NCBI GenBank assembly: GCA_900539715.1
Contig: UQDA01000001.1
Coordinates: 124,001-188,000 of the forward strand
DNA length: 64,000 bases
Reading direction: 5' to 3'
From: an uncultured Lachnospiraceae bacterium
GTDB lineage: Bacteria; Bacillota; Clostridia; Lachnospirales; Lachnospiraceae
Part shown: positions 16,666-25,301 of the stretch, piece after piece
Layout: every line of letters starts with the position of its first letter
Numbering within the stretch: position 1 is the stretch's first letter
Notes under the pieces: model-generated
Seen by the model: the letters and a program-made list of their open reading frames with translations, nothing else
The model's database searches: none
What the model was told of the DNA's origin: nothing
Position numbers and translations under genes: made by a program

Positions 16666-17235
16666 ATGAACTATTTATCCAAAAAATTAACAGCTTATAT
16701 TCTAAGAAAAGGGCTTATTTCTCAAGAAAATACTGACGCATACGAGTATGGTTTTCTATACCTGCTTGAAGTCCTTGTAAGCCTTTTTTGCAGCATAATC
16801 ATTGCAGTATTTCTGAATGCCGAGGTGGAATGCCTTCTTTTTTTTCTCTTTTTCATCCCGCTTCGCTCTTATTCCGGTGGTTTTCATACAAACCACTATA
16901 TTTCCTGCTTAATTTTATCCTGTTTCCTATTATTTTCCGGTCTTTTTCTTGTAAAACACGTTACTATTTCTCCCATGATCAGTATCTCTCTGATCCTTAT
17001 ATCGATTGGTCTTCTTAAATTGATCGGTCCCGTAGACCACCCTGATCGCAAGGTCGAGTCCTCTGAAAACGATATTTTTATAAAAAAATCAAACATTACT
17101 TACATTCTAAGCATTGCAATCGCCTGTCTGTTCTTCATATTTAAAATGCCGGCCTTTTTATTTTTAGAGGCATTTGTATTTGTTTTAGTTACTGTTTTAT
17201 CATTTTTAGGCAGATTAAAGTATCATAACCTATAA
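16666..17235 (+). CDS. agrB: AgrB-type pheromone-processing membrane endopeptidase
   Basis: 189 residues with five to six hydrophobic segments. The catalytic pair is visible: His74 and Cys81 in GGFHTNHYISC, the same seven-residue spacing as His77/Cys84 of Staphylococcus aureus AgrB, preceded by the conserved P-L-R-x-x-x-G-G-F-H block. AgrB cuts the C-terminal tail from AgrD and forms the thiolactone. GGAGG precedes the ATG. It is the only agrB in the window, so it presumably processes the agrD product encoded at 10496-10627 on the opposite strand. Confidence 0.93.
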   Translation: MNYLSKKLTAYILRKGLISQENTDAYEYGFLYLLEVLVSLFCSIIIAVFLNAEVECLLFFLFFIPLRSYSGGFHTNHYISCLILSCFLLFSGLFLVKHVTISPMISISLILISIGLLKLIGPVDHPDRKVESSENDIFIKKSNITYILSIAIACLFFIFKMPAFLFLEAFVFVLVTVLSFLGRLKYHNL

Positions 17236-17315
17236 TTTTTTCTTCTGCCCCTATCATTTTCTTCCCCTGTTCCCTTCCTGTCGGTTCATCCTGCCCCTAT
17301 CCCCGGTTCACTGTC

Positions 17316-17346
17316 AGGGCACACTTCTCCCCAGGTGTGCCCTTTT
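17316..17346. terminator. Bidirectional terminator between agrB and the transfer operon
   Basis: AGGGCACAC pairs with GTGTGCCCT across a ten-base loop, followed by TTTT on the plus strand and preceded by AAAA, so it can act on both strands. agrB ends on one side and the long leftward transfer series ends on the other. Confidence 0.85.
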
Positions 17347-17349
17347 AAA

Positions 17350-17604
17350 TTACAAAATGGTATAGCGGTTTGAAGTAAAGCCCCCATTTTCCCTGTGTCG
17401 GATTTCCCTTTTTAAATATCCCTTCTCTTCCAGATCTTTCAGTGCCCTCTTTACCGTGCTGCGCGACAGGCCTAAATCGCGCGCAATGGTTCCGATGGCG
17501 GGCCAGCAGGTTCCTTCCCTGCCTGTCCGGTCTTTCAGATACATATATACCGTCACACACCGGTGCGGTATCTCCGCCTGATATATTTCTTGAAAATATC
17601 CCAC
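17350..17604 (-). CDS. Small winged-helix DNA-binding protein
   Basis: 84 residues from GTG 17604, with GAAAGGAG six bases upstream. The centre reads as a winged helix-turn-helix (SWPAI-like 'CWPAIGTIARDLGLSRSTVKRALKDLEEKGYL'), of the HTH_36/replication-initiator-like group often encoded at the end of ICE transfer operons. It follows the coupling-protein gene by 12 bp. A role in regulating the element is likely, but its target is unknown. Confidence 0.75.
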   Translation of the reverse strand: MGYFQEIYQAEIPHRCVTVYMYLKDRTGREGTCWPAIGTIARDLGLSRSTVKRALKDLEEKGYLKREIRHRENGGFTSNRYTIL

Positions 17605-17616
17605 TGCATTCTCCTT

Positions 17617-19389
17617 TCAGTCTGTCCGTAACGGGGATTTTCGCCTCTCTTCCCAAAACGAATCTTCCTCACACTCTTCATCTGCATCTTCTTCCTCCTC
17701 ATCTTCCCAAAAACCATTCCGAAGCATCATTTCCTCTTCCAGCTCAAACCTGTCTGCATAAAACACTGGACGGGCTGCTTTTTCCGGCATCTCATATGGC
17801 TCTTCAAAGTGAATCCCCCACTTTAAAAATAACGGCAGCTGCGTCCTCATCGGACAGCATCCCGTTTTTGCCAGAATGAAGTTCCCTTTGGGCAGCGTCT
17901 TTAATTCATCCGGGGACATCAAGGGACGTCCCATCATCTGAAGGCTCTGACTCGGGTCATGCTTCCCTCTCGAAACAGACCCGCCCAGGACTGTCCTGTT
18001 CCCCAGCGCTTTGGAGAGGATTTCCGCGCTTTCCGAATTAGGGGCAAAGCCACCGAACAGGATATCCTGACAGTTGTCTATGATAATGCTGGAGCCTTCT
18101 TTTCCATAATTTTTTTCCAGCTGGGCGAAGCTCTGGATGATCGGTACCATACTGATTCGACGGGAACGTCCTGCGGAAAACATCATTTCCATCGATTCTA
18201 CTTTCGGGATTGTTCCAATCTCGTCTGCAAACAGCATGACCCTGTTCGGAAGTTTTCCCCCGTGCTCATCCGCTATCATCAGCATTTCTCTGTAAAGCTG
18301 CTGTAAAAACAGGGATACCATAAAATATTTCGTATTATCCTCTTCCGGCAACACAAGGAAAATCGCAGACTTTTTGGTGCAGAAGCTTTCCGTATCCATC
18401 GTACTGTCAAAACAGAGTATCTGCTCCATCTCACTGTCCAGGAATGCATTCATACGGCTCATTGCCGTAGAAAGGACAGACGCCATCGCCTGATCGCCGC
18501 TGTTTAGGGCTGCTCCTGCAAACCATTTCGCTTTGTGGTTCTCCGGCAGCTTGTCCATCAATATCTGAAACAGGCTGCGGTTTTTTACCGGTGACGGAGC
18601 CATCATATCCTGAATCAGCTTAAACACAGAAACGATATGTCTTTTCGGCGGAGGACAATATTCCGCCACAAGCAGGATTACAGAAGTCAAAAGCCCTTCT
18701 GCAGCATCATAGAAATATGCATTCTGGCCATAGTTTCCTGCAGATGAGCCATCTGAACAGATAATCGTTTTCGCAGTGATCTTGGCATATTTTTCCGCTT
18801 TTGCTTTCGCCTGCAGATTCTCCGGTTCCTCCAGATAAATATCCATATATTTATTAACCAGCGTCAGGATATTATTTCCTTCAGAGCGAGTCGGATTTCT
18901 CAAATCCAGTATCGAAATCTGATATCCATAATACTTCTCTGCAATCCCCGCATAGTTCCGGAACAGATCGCCTTTTGTATCAGTTGTCAAAAAGCTCATG
19001 CCGGATGCACAGGCATACTCGATATTGGGATACAGAAAATGGGCCGTCTTTCCGACGCCCGCAGCCCCGATCATCAGGCAATGGATATCCCCGCTGTCGA
19101 TCAATGCGTCGATTTTCCCTCCGGTCCTCCGCCACCCTACAACCAATCCCTGAGCTTTGGGCAGATTTTCCCCCCGCCTCCACTTTTCCGGTTCATAAGC
19201 CACTCTCACATACGTTTCCCGAATTTCCTTTTCTGTTGCAAAACGGGCTGTCCCATACTGTCCGTCGCCCACCGTCTTTGATTTAATCCCATTCAGGCTA
19301 TATTGATTTGATAAAAACATCAAACCTCCAAGAAGCGCCATCATCCCTATCCCTGCGACAATAAAAAGAATAATCTGATAATTTCCCAT
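17617..19389 (-). CDS. VirD4/TraG-type coupling protein
   Basis: 590 residues. One or two N-terminal membrane segments (residues 5-27) are followed by the ATPase domain: Walker A GAAGVGKT at 108-115, Walker B LFADE at 386-390, and the IQSFAQLEKNYG motif near 415. The tail is highly acidic. Coupling proteins dock the relaxase-DNA complex onto the type IV secretion channel. The gene lies in the same series as the Toprim protein and relaxase, with 8-12 bp gaps. Confidence 0.95.
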   Translation of the reverse strand: MGNYQIILFIVAGIGMMALLGGLMFLSNQYSLNGIKSKTVGDGQYGTARFATEKEIRETYVRVAYEPEKWRRGENLPKAQGLVVGWRRTGGKIDALIDSGDIHCLMIGAAGVGKTAHFLYPNIEYACASGMSFLTTDTKGDLFRNYAGIAEKYYGYQISILDLRNPTRSEGNNILTLVNKYMDIYLEEPENLQAKAKAEKYAKITAKTIICSDGSSAGNYGQNAYFYDAAEGLLTSVILLVAEYCPPPKRHIVSVFKLIQDMMAPSPVKNRSLFQILMDKLPENHKAKWFAGAALNSGDQAMASVLSTAMSRMNAFLDSEMEQILCFDSTMDTESFCTKKSAIFLVLPEEDNTKYFMVSLFLQQLYREMLMIADEHGGKLPNRVMLFADEIGTIPKVESMEMMFSAGRSRRISMVPIIQSFAQLEKNYGKEGSSIIIDNCQDILFGGFAPNSESAEILSKALGNRTVLGGSVSRGKHDPSQSLQMMGRPLMSPDELKTLPKGNFILAKTGCCPMRTQLPLFLKWGIHFEEPYEMPEKAARPVFYADRFELEEEMMLRNGFWEDEEEEDADEECEEDSFWEERRKSPLRTD

Positions 19390-19397
19390 ACTTTTCC

Positions 19398-20327
19398 CTA
19401 CTGCATCTGCAGGTTTTCTCTCCTCCCTTTAGCCATCAGCTCCTGCAAGTCTTCATTCCAGTCTTTTCCTGACGGAAAAAGCGGGAACACCTCCCGGTAT
19501 CCCCGCCCTTCCAGATTTTTTTGTATTCTTTCTTCTGCCTGAAGCCCCGCTCTGTCCCGGTCCAGGCATAATGCAACCTGTCTGATGTACGGCACATCTT
19601 CCAACATCTGGAACAGTCCCTGTTCCGACAATCCGCAAAGTGCCACATAGCTGTGCTGCTCCCATTCTTTTTGATATAGGGTCAGAAAGGAGAGCAAGTC
19701 TATCGGTGCCTCAAACACATAAATCCTGCCGCTCTTACCTGTCCAGTGAAAACTGTATTTCGGGTCGCTGCTCTCTTCATTGCCCTTAAATGCCTTCCCC
19801 CCTGTAAATGTCCCATGCTTGTGGGCATGACGTGCCACACCGCTCTTATCATATCCAACAAACACTGCATTATGATATTTCCGGTCCTCATAGATCATCC
19901 TGCGTTTTATAAATTCAGCTAGGACCGTCCTGCTGATTCCTCTGGTTGTTGTAAGGTAGGCAAACGCCCTCCGCATTTCTGTATTTTTCTCCGGCAGGGC
20001 AAATGGCTTTCCTTCTTCCCTGCTTTTTCCCTTTTCACAGATATCCGAATAACAGACTTCTCCCTGCTCTCCATCCAAAAGCATTGTCACCGCATCCGGA
20101 AAATCTTTCCCATAAAACATTTTTACAAAATCGATAGCTCCTCCGCCCTTCTCGATCGCATGGTCATACCACTGGTTTCCCCGCACCGTAATGCTATGGT
20201 CGCTGGCAAGACGTTTTTCCCTGCCTGATTTTAAAAGCCGCTCCCCCTGCCGTAAAAGGAAACTTTCCAGATTTACCTCATTGGCACGCCGCTTCTGTTC
20301 TTCTGTAAAATAAATAAAACCTGCCAT
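19398..20327 (-). CDS. DUF3991/Toprim primase-like protein
   Basis: 309 residues. The N-terminal part resembles the zinc-finger/primase entry domain (WYDHAIEKGGGAIDFVKMFYG) but shows no cysteine cluster. The middle matches DUF3991, and the C-terminal part is a Toprim domain (VYVF-type strand 'IYVFEAPIDLLS' and 'ALCLDRDRAG'). Such proteins are regularly encoded beside MobP relaxases on Firmicutes ICEs and may prime or process transferred single strands. GGAGG precedes the ATG. Confidence 0.85.
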   Translation of the reverse strand: MAGFIYFTEEQKRRANEVNLESFLLRQGERLLKSGREKRLASDHSITVRGNQWYDHAIEKGGGAIDFVKMFYGKDFPDAVTMLLDGEQGEVCYSDICEKGKSREEGKPFALPEKNTEMRRAFAYLTTTRGISRTVLAEFIKRRMIYEDRKYHNAVFVGYDKSGVARHAHKHGTFTGGKAFKGNEESSDPKYSFHWTGKSGRIYVFEAPIDLLSFLTLYQKEWEQHSYVALCGLSEQGLFQMLEDVPYIRQVALCLDRDRAGLQAEERIQKNLEGRGYREVFPLFPSGKDWNEDLQELMAKGRRENLQMQ

Positions 20328-20338
20328 TTTCCAGCCTC

Positions 20339-21691
20339 CTATCCTTCTATCTGTTGTTCCGGTTCATGGTCATCTGTCCGATGCCCCTGCGCACGCCGTT
20401 TCTCAGTCAGCTTTTTTCTCCGTTTCCTGTCAATATGGTATCTTCCCGTCCTGTTTTCTTTTCGGAACTCTTCCTGAAATATTTTTTGCAGACCAGCCAT
20501 CAGCCTTACTGTAGCAAAAAATACAGAAGGTTCCCTGACCGCAGCTTCTTCCTGAATCCATTCAGCAATCCGTACATTAGGATTTATTTGAAGGGCCTCT
20601 TTGATCACCAGATTCTTAAGACTTTTAAATGCAACGCACTGCGACAGCGGCACCTGTTTTTCCGGGCTGTTTTCATAAAATTTCCGGATTTCTCCCTGCC
20701 ATTTATTCCATTCCCTGTATAACGCATCCACACGCTCATCTTCCGCAATCTCATCTATGATCCGGTCCACCAGATTTTTTACGTCCCGCTTCAAATATCC
20801 ATAAACTTTTTTCCCTTTTGTATGGCTCAGTTTCTCTGATAAAGCAAGAAGCATTTTTTCCAGCTCCATGTTTTTTACCATCCCGCTTTTCATCTCTTCC
20901 ATCAGCTGTTTTATGACATCCGCACTTTCCTCCTTCATTTCTGTTCGTGCCTGATTTTGCTTATCATAGATGTTTGCAAAATCCTGCCGGAAAATGTCAT
21001 GTGCCAGTTCCGACCGCATCGCCTCGATGGATGCTTTAGTCAGATAGCCGTCATTGTCCCTTGCAGAATACACCATCAAATGCACATGCGGGTGATGTCC
21101 CTCATTATGAAAGGCTGCATACCATCTTAAGTCTGCGCTGTCGATTTTCATATGTTTACAGAGCATCGCCCGCTTTGACCTTAATAGCGCCATCCACTGT
21201 TCTGCCCGGTCATATCCCAGCCGCGCGGCATCTTCCCTCTTCAAAGAAATGACATGCGTCCATATCACGCCCTTATGTTCCGCTGCCTCTTTCTGCACCT
21301 GCCGCAGCATGACAGGCTTCCCTGCGTCAGTAAACAGACCATGCTCCCCGACCCGCTCCACTCTCGGACGGTTCGCTATATAATCCACATAATTTTCCAT
21401 ACTCCCTGAGAAATCCACATAACGCTCCAACGCACAGGATATCAGCTCTGATGCATTCCCCATTGTCGGATGCTCTGAAAAATCCATGTATTCCAACAGC
21501 TCCCTCGCCTCCGGGATTTTCCGGACCATCTCCTCGATATATTGTCTCTGGTTTTTAGTCGCTGGAAGGTTATCCCGTCCCCCTGCCATTTTTTCAACGC
21601 CTTCCCGTGTTCCTATATAACGGACATAATGTTCTATCCGCGGCGCAGGGACATCCCGCAGATAGCGGGATGTAAAAATCAGCTTTGCCAT
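20339..21691 (-). CDS. MobP-type relaxase
   Basis: 450 residues. The relaxase metal-binding histidine motif is HNEGHHPHVHLMVYS at about 195-209, and an N-terminal tyrosine-containing part (HYVRYIGTREGVE) matches MobP3-type relaxases of Firmicutes. These nick oriT, stay covalently bound and pilot the strand. The C-terminal half is helical and basic. It is followed 11 bp later by the Toprim gene and preceded by the RHH gene and the candidate oriT, the usual order. Confidence 0.92.
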   Translation of the reverse strand: MAKLIFTSRYLRDVPAPRIEHYVRYIGTREGVEKMAGGRDNLPATKNQRQYIEEMVRKIPEARELLEYMDFSEHPTMGNASELISCALERYVDFSGSMENYVDYIANRPRVERVGEHGLFTDAGKPVMLRQVQKEAAEHKGVIWTHVISLKREDAARLGYDRAEQWMALLRSKRAMLCKHMKIDSADLRWYAAFHNEGHHPHVHLMVYSARDNDGYLTKASIEAMRSELAHDIFRQDFANIYDKQNQARTEMKEESADVIKQLMEEMKSGMVKNMELEKMLLALSEKLSHTKGKKVYGYLKRDVKNLVDRIIDEIAEDERVDALYREWNKWQGEIRKFYENSPEKQVPLSQCVAFKSLKNLVIKEALQINPNVRIAEWIQEEAAVREPSVFFATVRLMAGLQKIFQEEFRKENRTGRYHIDRKRRKKLTEKRRAQGHRTDDHEPEQQIEG

Positions 21692-21697
21692 ATACTT

Positions 21698-22105
21698 TTA
21701 TTCCCGTCCCCTCTGATACCGGTATGCATCCTCAAACAGAACTGTCCCGTTGATACGGCTGACTTCCTCCACACATTTTGCATGGAGCTTCTGCAAATCC
21801 CCTTCATCCACCTCATGGCTGTATGCGATCACATGGCAGAGCTTTGCCAGCTCCACTGCCATTTTAAAATCCATCCGCGCCAGACGGTTTTCGCTGTCCT
21901 TCACAGTCCCTCCCAGCATAGACGAGAGGGACTGCAAAAGATAATCCTCCGATTTTTCAGCAGAAAGGAATCCCAGATAAAACCGTAAAGCGTCCTCTAT
22001 CATCTCTGTGCGGCTCAACGCCATCCCCTCCTGCACATAGGCATCTGCTGTCCTGACAAGCTCTTCATCCATCCGGATTGAAAATTTTATTTTTTCCGTG
22101 TCCAT
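21698..22105 (-). CDS. Ribbon-helix-helix mobilisation accessory protein
   Basis: About 135 residues from ATG 22105, which has AAAGGAG upstream; an in-frame ATG at 22240 would add a stretch that looks non-coding. The N-terminus (KIKFSIRMDEELVRTADAYVQEGMALSRTEMIEDAL) is a ribbon-helix-helix fold. Placed immediately before the relaxase and beside the candidate oriT, it is likely a relaxosome protein that binds oriT repeats and may repress the operon. Confidence 0.8.
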   Translation of the reverse strand: MDTEKIKFSIRMDEELVRTADAYVQEGMALSRTEMIEDALRFYLGFLSAEKSEDYLLQSLSSMLGGTVKDSENRLARMDFKMAVELAKLCHVIAYSHEVDEGDLQKLHAKCVEEVSRINGTVLFEDAYRYQRGRE

Positions 22106-22452
22106 CCCCCTTTCTCCTTTTATCACTTTCCCTTTTGTGCAGAGCCACCCAAAAAGCTGCTTCTTTTCCCTGTTTTCGCCGTTTCTGCCACCTGAACCCT
22201 GCGAAAAATGTTTCATGGGTGGCATCCTGTTTTCCCGCACGGCTTTGCCGGGCGGTGTATTACGGGCGAGGGGGCTTTTTTAAGCCACCCGCCCTTTAAC
22301 CCGCACACATTTCGACCTTGCCCCATCCTCTTTTTCTCCGGAATCCTGCCCTTTCCCAAGCTCTGCCAAACGCGCGCTTGACTGGCTCTCATGCACATTT
22401 CCCCGCCCCTGCTCCCAAAAGCCCACACAGCGGCTCACAGGCGCTTACAGGG
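22106..22452. other. Candidate origin of transfer (oriT) region
   Basis: A 347-bp GC-rich gap between DUF6103 and the RHH/relaxase genes. It holds a hairpin CCGCACGGC-TTT-GCCGGGCGG at about 22235-22258, followed by a strand-asymmetric stretch (GTGTATTACGGGCGAGGGGG), and several copies of GCCACC(C): three direct and one inverted, around 22145-22285. Hairpin plus repeats next to relaxosome genes is typical of oriT. The nick site is not identified, and no known oriT sequence is matched from memory with certainty. Confidence 0.45.
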
Positions 22453-22695
22453 CTAATCCTCTTCCCCTCTGGCTGCCGCCCTGCTCTGCCGTCTGCCAGT
22501 ATTTCTTGCCTCTTCCTCCCGGCTTACCCTGTCATCGATGTATTCGCGGGTCGCCAGCGGCACATATTTTTCATAAAGCTTCTGGATGATGTCGTTTAAT
22601 TCTTCCTGAAGGTTTGCATCCTTTTTCCCCATATGGAAGAAAAGCGCATCCAGTTTCTCCGTATTAAATGTGATTGTTAATGTCGTATTTTTCAT
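22453..22695 (-). CDS. DUF6103 family protein
   Basis: About 80 residues from ATG 22695 (frame open to 22764 but that part is atypical). It begins MKNTTLTITFNTEKLDAL and contains a GKKDANLQEELNDIIQKLYEKYVP block, as in DUF6103 proteins found in Clostridial conjugative elements. It is probably a small nucleic-acid-binding or regulatory protein; its role is not known to me. It overlaps nothing and follows the NlpC/P60 gene by about 30 bp. Confidence 0.78.
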   Translation of the reverse strand: MKNTTLTITFNTEKLDALFFHMGKKDANLQEELNDIIQKLYEKYVPLATREYIDDRVSREEEARNTGRRQSRAAARGEED

Positions 22696-22724
22696 TTGTT
22701 CCCTTTCTCTGCTTTCATCCGCAG

Positions 22725-23738
22725 CTAAAACAACCGTCCATACCCATACAGATGCCTCCGCCAATAAGCAGCGTTTAAGTCCGCATACCCGATCGGGTCA
22801 CCTGCATGGAGCATCCTTCCCCCACCTACATAAATCCCCACATGGCTTACAGCGCTTCCTGAAGCATATGTCCCTGTAAAAAACACCAAATCTCCGGGCT
22901 GTGCCTCCCCCTGTGATACGGAGGCGCACTGGTCATAAATCCCCTGCGCTGTCGTCCGGGGCAGATAACATACCCCCGACTGTGTATAGACCCAGCAAAT
23001 ATAACCGCTGCAATCAAAGCCGGTCGCCGGGGAACTTCCTCCCCACACATAATCCATCCCGATATATTTCCGTGCTTCCTCCATCAATGCGGCAAAACTT
23101 CCATCTCCCATCGCTTCCCCTGCTTCTCCAGATATTTCTCCCCCGATGCCCCCTCCCTGTTTTACAAGGCTGTAAATCCTGCGGGCATTGGTTTTATCCT
23201 CCACACGTATCTCTTTTCCAAGCAGCTGCGACAGGCTTTGGCATATCTGGTTCTGGTCAGAAACAGGAACCGTTACCGTAACGATATTTCCTTCCTCATC
23301 CTCTATTTCTTCAAAAGAAACAAAGCATTCCGCAAATTTCCTGTAATCGGCATTCCTCATATGTCCCTGCTCTGTCCCGAAAAACAGCGCATAGAAATAT
23401 GCTTTTACCAGATCTGCATCCAGCGTCCTTTCCCTGACATCTTCCTTTATTTTCCCAATCTCCCTGTCCAGGTCTTGAAAGCTTTCCTGCATATCCCTGA
23501 CATAACTCCTATACTCCTCCGGCATTTTTAAGGATACCCCACTGCCATAAAAAGACAAAAATACAGCCTGCCTGTTATGATCAGCAGTACCTGATAAGGA
23601 ACATACCATTACTGAAATGATAAGAAAAAACGGGATACATATGGCTGCTGTCACGGACAAAACAGCCGTCCTGACGCGTTCATCTGTCATTGCTGTAAGC
23701 GCTGCTTTTACGGCAAACACTGCCCCTGATACCGACAC
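22725..23738 (-). CDS. Membrane-anchored NlpC/P60 peptidoglycan hydrolase
   Basis: About 337 residues from GTG 23738 (GGGGGAGGG upstream); an ATG at 23756 is possible. One membrane segment lies near residues 25-50, a helical stem follows, and the C-terminal ~120 residues are an NlpC/P60 domain with Cys243 (GFDCSGY), His299 (SHVGIYV) and His311 (LHAGD). It would act outside the cell, cutting peptidoglycan stem peptides to let the conjugation channel through, like CwlT of Tn916. It lacks the second lysozyme-like domain of CwlT. Confidence 0.9.
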   Translation of the reverse strand: MSVSGAVFAVKAALTAMTDERVRTAVLSVTAAICIPFFLIISVMVCSLSGTADHNRQAVFLSFYGSGVSLKMPEEYRSYVRDMQESFQDLDREIGKIKEDVRERTLDADLVKAYFYALFFGTEQGHMRNADYRKFAECFVSFEEIEDEEGNIVTVTVPVSDQNQICQSLSQLLGKEIRVEDKTNARRIYSLVKQGGGIGGEISGEAGEAMGDGSFAALMEEARKYIGMDYVWGGSSPATGFDCSGYICWVYTQSGVCYLPRTTAQGIYDQCASVSQGEAQPGDLVFFTGTYASGSAVSHVGIYVGGGRMLHAGDPIGYADLNAAYWRRHLYGYGRLF

Positions 23739-23767
23739 AAGCCCTCCCCCTTCCATACTGATATCTG

Positions 23768-24271
23768 TTAATATCCCATCCTGACACCGCCTGTGTCCTG
23801 CTGGTTTTCCTGCAGGCTTTTTTCCACCAGTCCATACGCCCTCTGAATGGCATCCTCCAAAATCTCTACATCAAAGCCTGCCGACCGGTATCCCTCCCGG
23901 ATGATTTCTGCGTAATGTTCCGATGGAATCCCAAATTCCCGTCCGGGAGTCATGACATATGCCATGACCCGCTGGCATTTTCCGTCCACTTCCACCTCCA
24001 TCATCTGCTTCCCATACAATCTCGGATACCCTTCATAACAGTCTAACGCCACCTCATCCCAGGCACCGATCTCCCAAAGCACCACTGGAACACTGCTTCC
24101 TTCCCGCGGCTCTACCGTCGCAACCGCCCCGTGCCTTGCGCCCCTGAACAGCAGCTCATAATTTTTCAATATCCCCTTCCCTACTACTTCTGCGGTCCGG
24201 CACCGGTCTGCCATCTGCTCCAGATTCATGTTGCTCCCGTATGCCATATACAATCTTGTCCTTCTGCCCAT
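23768..24271 (-). CDS. Gamma-glutamylcyclotransferase (AIG2-like) family enzyme
   Basis: 167 residues. The family signature is present: YMAYGSNMN near residue 8-16 (glycine-rich substrate loop) and the acidic residue in LDCYEGYPRLY near 80. These enzymes release pyroglutamate or cleave gamma-glutamyl bonds. It is 13 bp downstream of the amidoligase gene. Pairs of AIG2-like proteins and amidoligases were described by comparative genomics as putative peptide-modifying and demodifying systems; in this element the substrate may be a wall or pilus component (inference). Confidence 0.85.
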   Translation of the reverse strand: MGRRTRLYMAYGSNMNLEQMADRCRTAEVVGKGILKNYELLFRGARHGAVATVEPREGSSVPVVLWEIGAWDEVALDCYEGYPRLYGKQMMEVEVDGKCQRVMAYVMTPGREFGIPSEHYAEIIREGYRSAGFDVEILEDAIQRAYGLVEKSLQENQQDTGGVRMGY

Positions 24272-24284
24272 TTTTCTTCTCTCC

Positions 24285-25292
24285 TCATCCTCTTATCGTC
24301 ATCGTCCCTGTTTCCGTTTCCTCATCAGCCGCCTGCTCCTGCAGCCTGCAGCTTTCTGCCCGTTTTCGCCGCAGCCGCTCCTGCTGTGCGATCGCCTGAG
24401 CCGGGTCCCGCCACGCGATACACCCCGGCAGATCCTTCAGCAAATGATACCGCGCCGTTTCAAATTCCTTTCCATTCAGCCCCAGCCGCAGAAGCCATGT
24501 CCGGAAAGTATACTTCTCATTTGTTGTTTCCGTCCGGATCCTGCTCGCACAGGTCTGGTTTAACGCCTGTGCCGTAACTGCAAGGCAAAACTGGATATAC
24601 GCCTTGATCTTCCCCGCATGGAGCGTCCCGTTAAACAGCCGGAATTCAACGGTCCCTTTCTGGAAAACCGAATGGAGGTTTAAGCAATGGTAACGGCTCT
24701 GGTCATAATGCTGTCCCCTCCTGCTCCTGCCGTTGTACCAGATTTCCTCTACCGCCGCCATACTGGTCGGACGCCGCCTGTTTAATTCTTCCAGAAAGCG
24801 CTCTTCCACAGGTCTGCACCACCGGTGCTGTCTTTCCACAGACACCCCCAGCGCCTTATAGATCAGGTCCTCCTTTGCCGCCATGATATTCGTAAGGTTC
24901 CGCAGCTTCCCCGCATCAAAGGGCGATGCGTCGATATGCACATGGATGCCGCAGCTCTCATTTACGATCGCTCCTTTCTTTTTTAGCGCCCGGATCAGCT
25001 CCTGGATTTTCTCAATATCTTCGTACCTGCAGATCGGGCTGACCATTTCTGTTTTATATACTGCGCCCGCAGACCTTCTCTCCCCGTCAATTTTCCGCTC
25101 TGCCCTGATGCTGCCGTCGCTCATAAATTTCCACTGGCGTCCTTCCTGATCCACAACTGCATACGTCTGGTAATAAGTGCCAACATATTCCGACCTTGTC
25201 CCAAAATATGCGGCAGCTACCTTCGCAGCCCCCGCCCTTGTGATCCCGGTCATTTCAATTTCAATCCCAAACCGCTGCTCCCTAAGATCCAT
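24285..25292 (-). CDS. Amidoligase_2 family protein
   Basis: 335 residues. Conserved blocks of the glutamine synthetase-like amidoligase fold are visible: FGIEIEMTG near residue 8, CGIHVHIDAS near 117 and TVEFRLFNGTLHAGK near 215. Such enzymes are predicted to form isopeptide or amide bonds using ATP. It is followed by the gamma-glutamylcyclotransferase gene and preceded by VirB4, in the midst of the mating apparatus genes. The substrate is unknown. Confidence 0.85.
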   Translation of the reverse strand: MDLREQRFGIEIEMTGITRAGAAKVAAAYFGTRSEYVGTYYQTYAVVDQEGRQWKFMSDGSIRAERKIDGERRSAGAVYKTEMVSPICRYEDIEKIQELIRALKKKGAIVNESCGIHVHIDASPFDAGKLRNLTNIMAAKEDLIYKALGVSVERQHRWCRPVEERFLEELNRRRPTSMAAVEEIWYNGRSRRGQHYDQSRYHCLNLHSVFQKGTVEFRLFNGTLHAGKIKAYIQFCLAVTAQALNQTCASRIRTETTNEKYTFRTWLLRLGLNGKEFETARYHLLKDLPGCIAWRDPAQAIAQQERLRRKRAESCRLQEQAADEETETGTMTIRG

Positions 25293-25301
25293 TTTCCCCC
25301 T

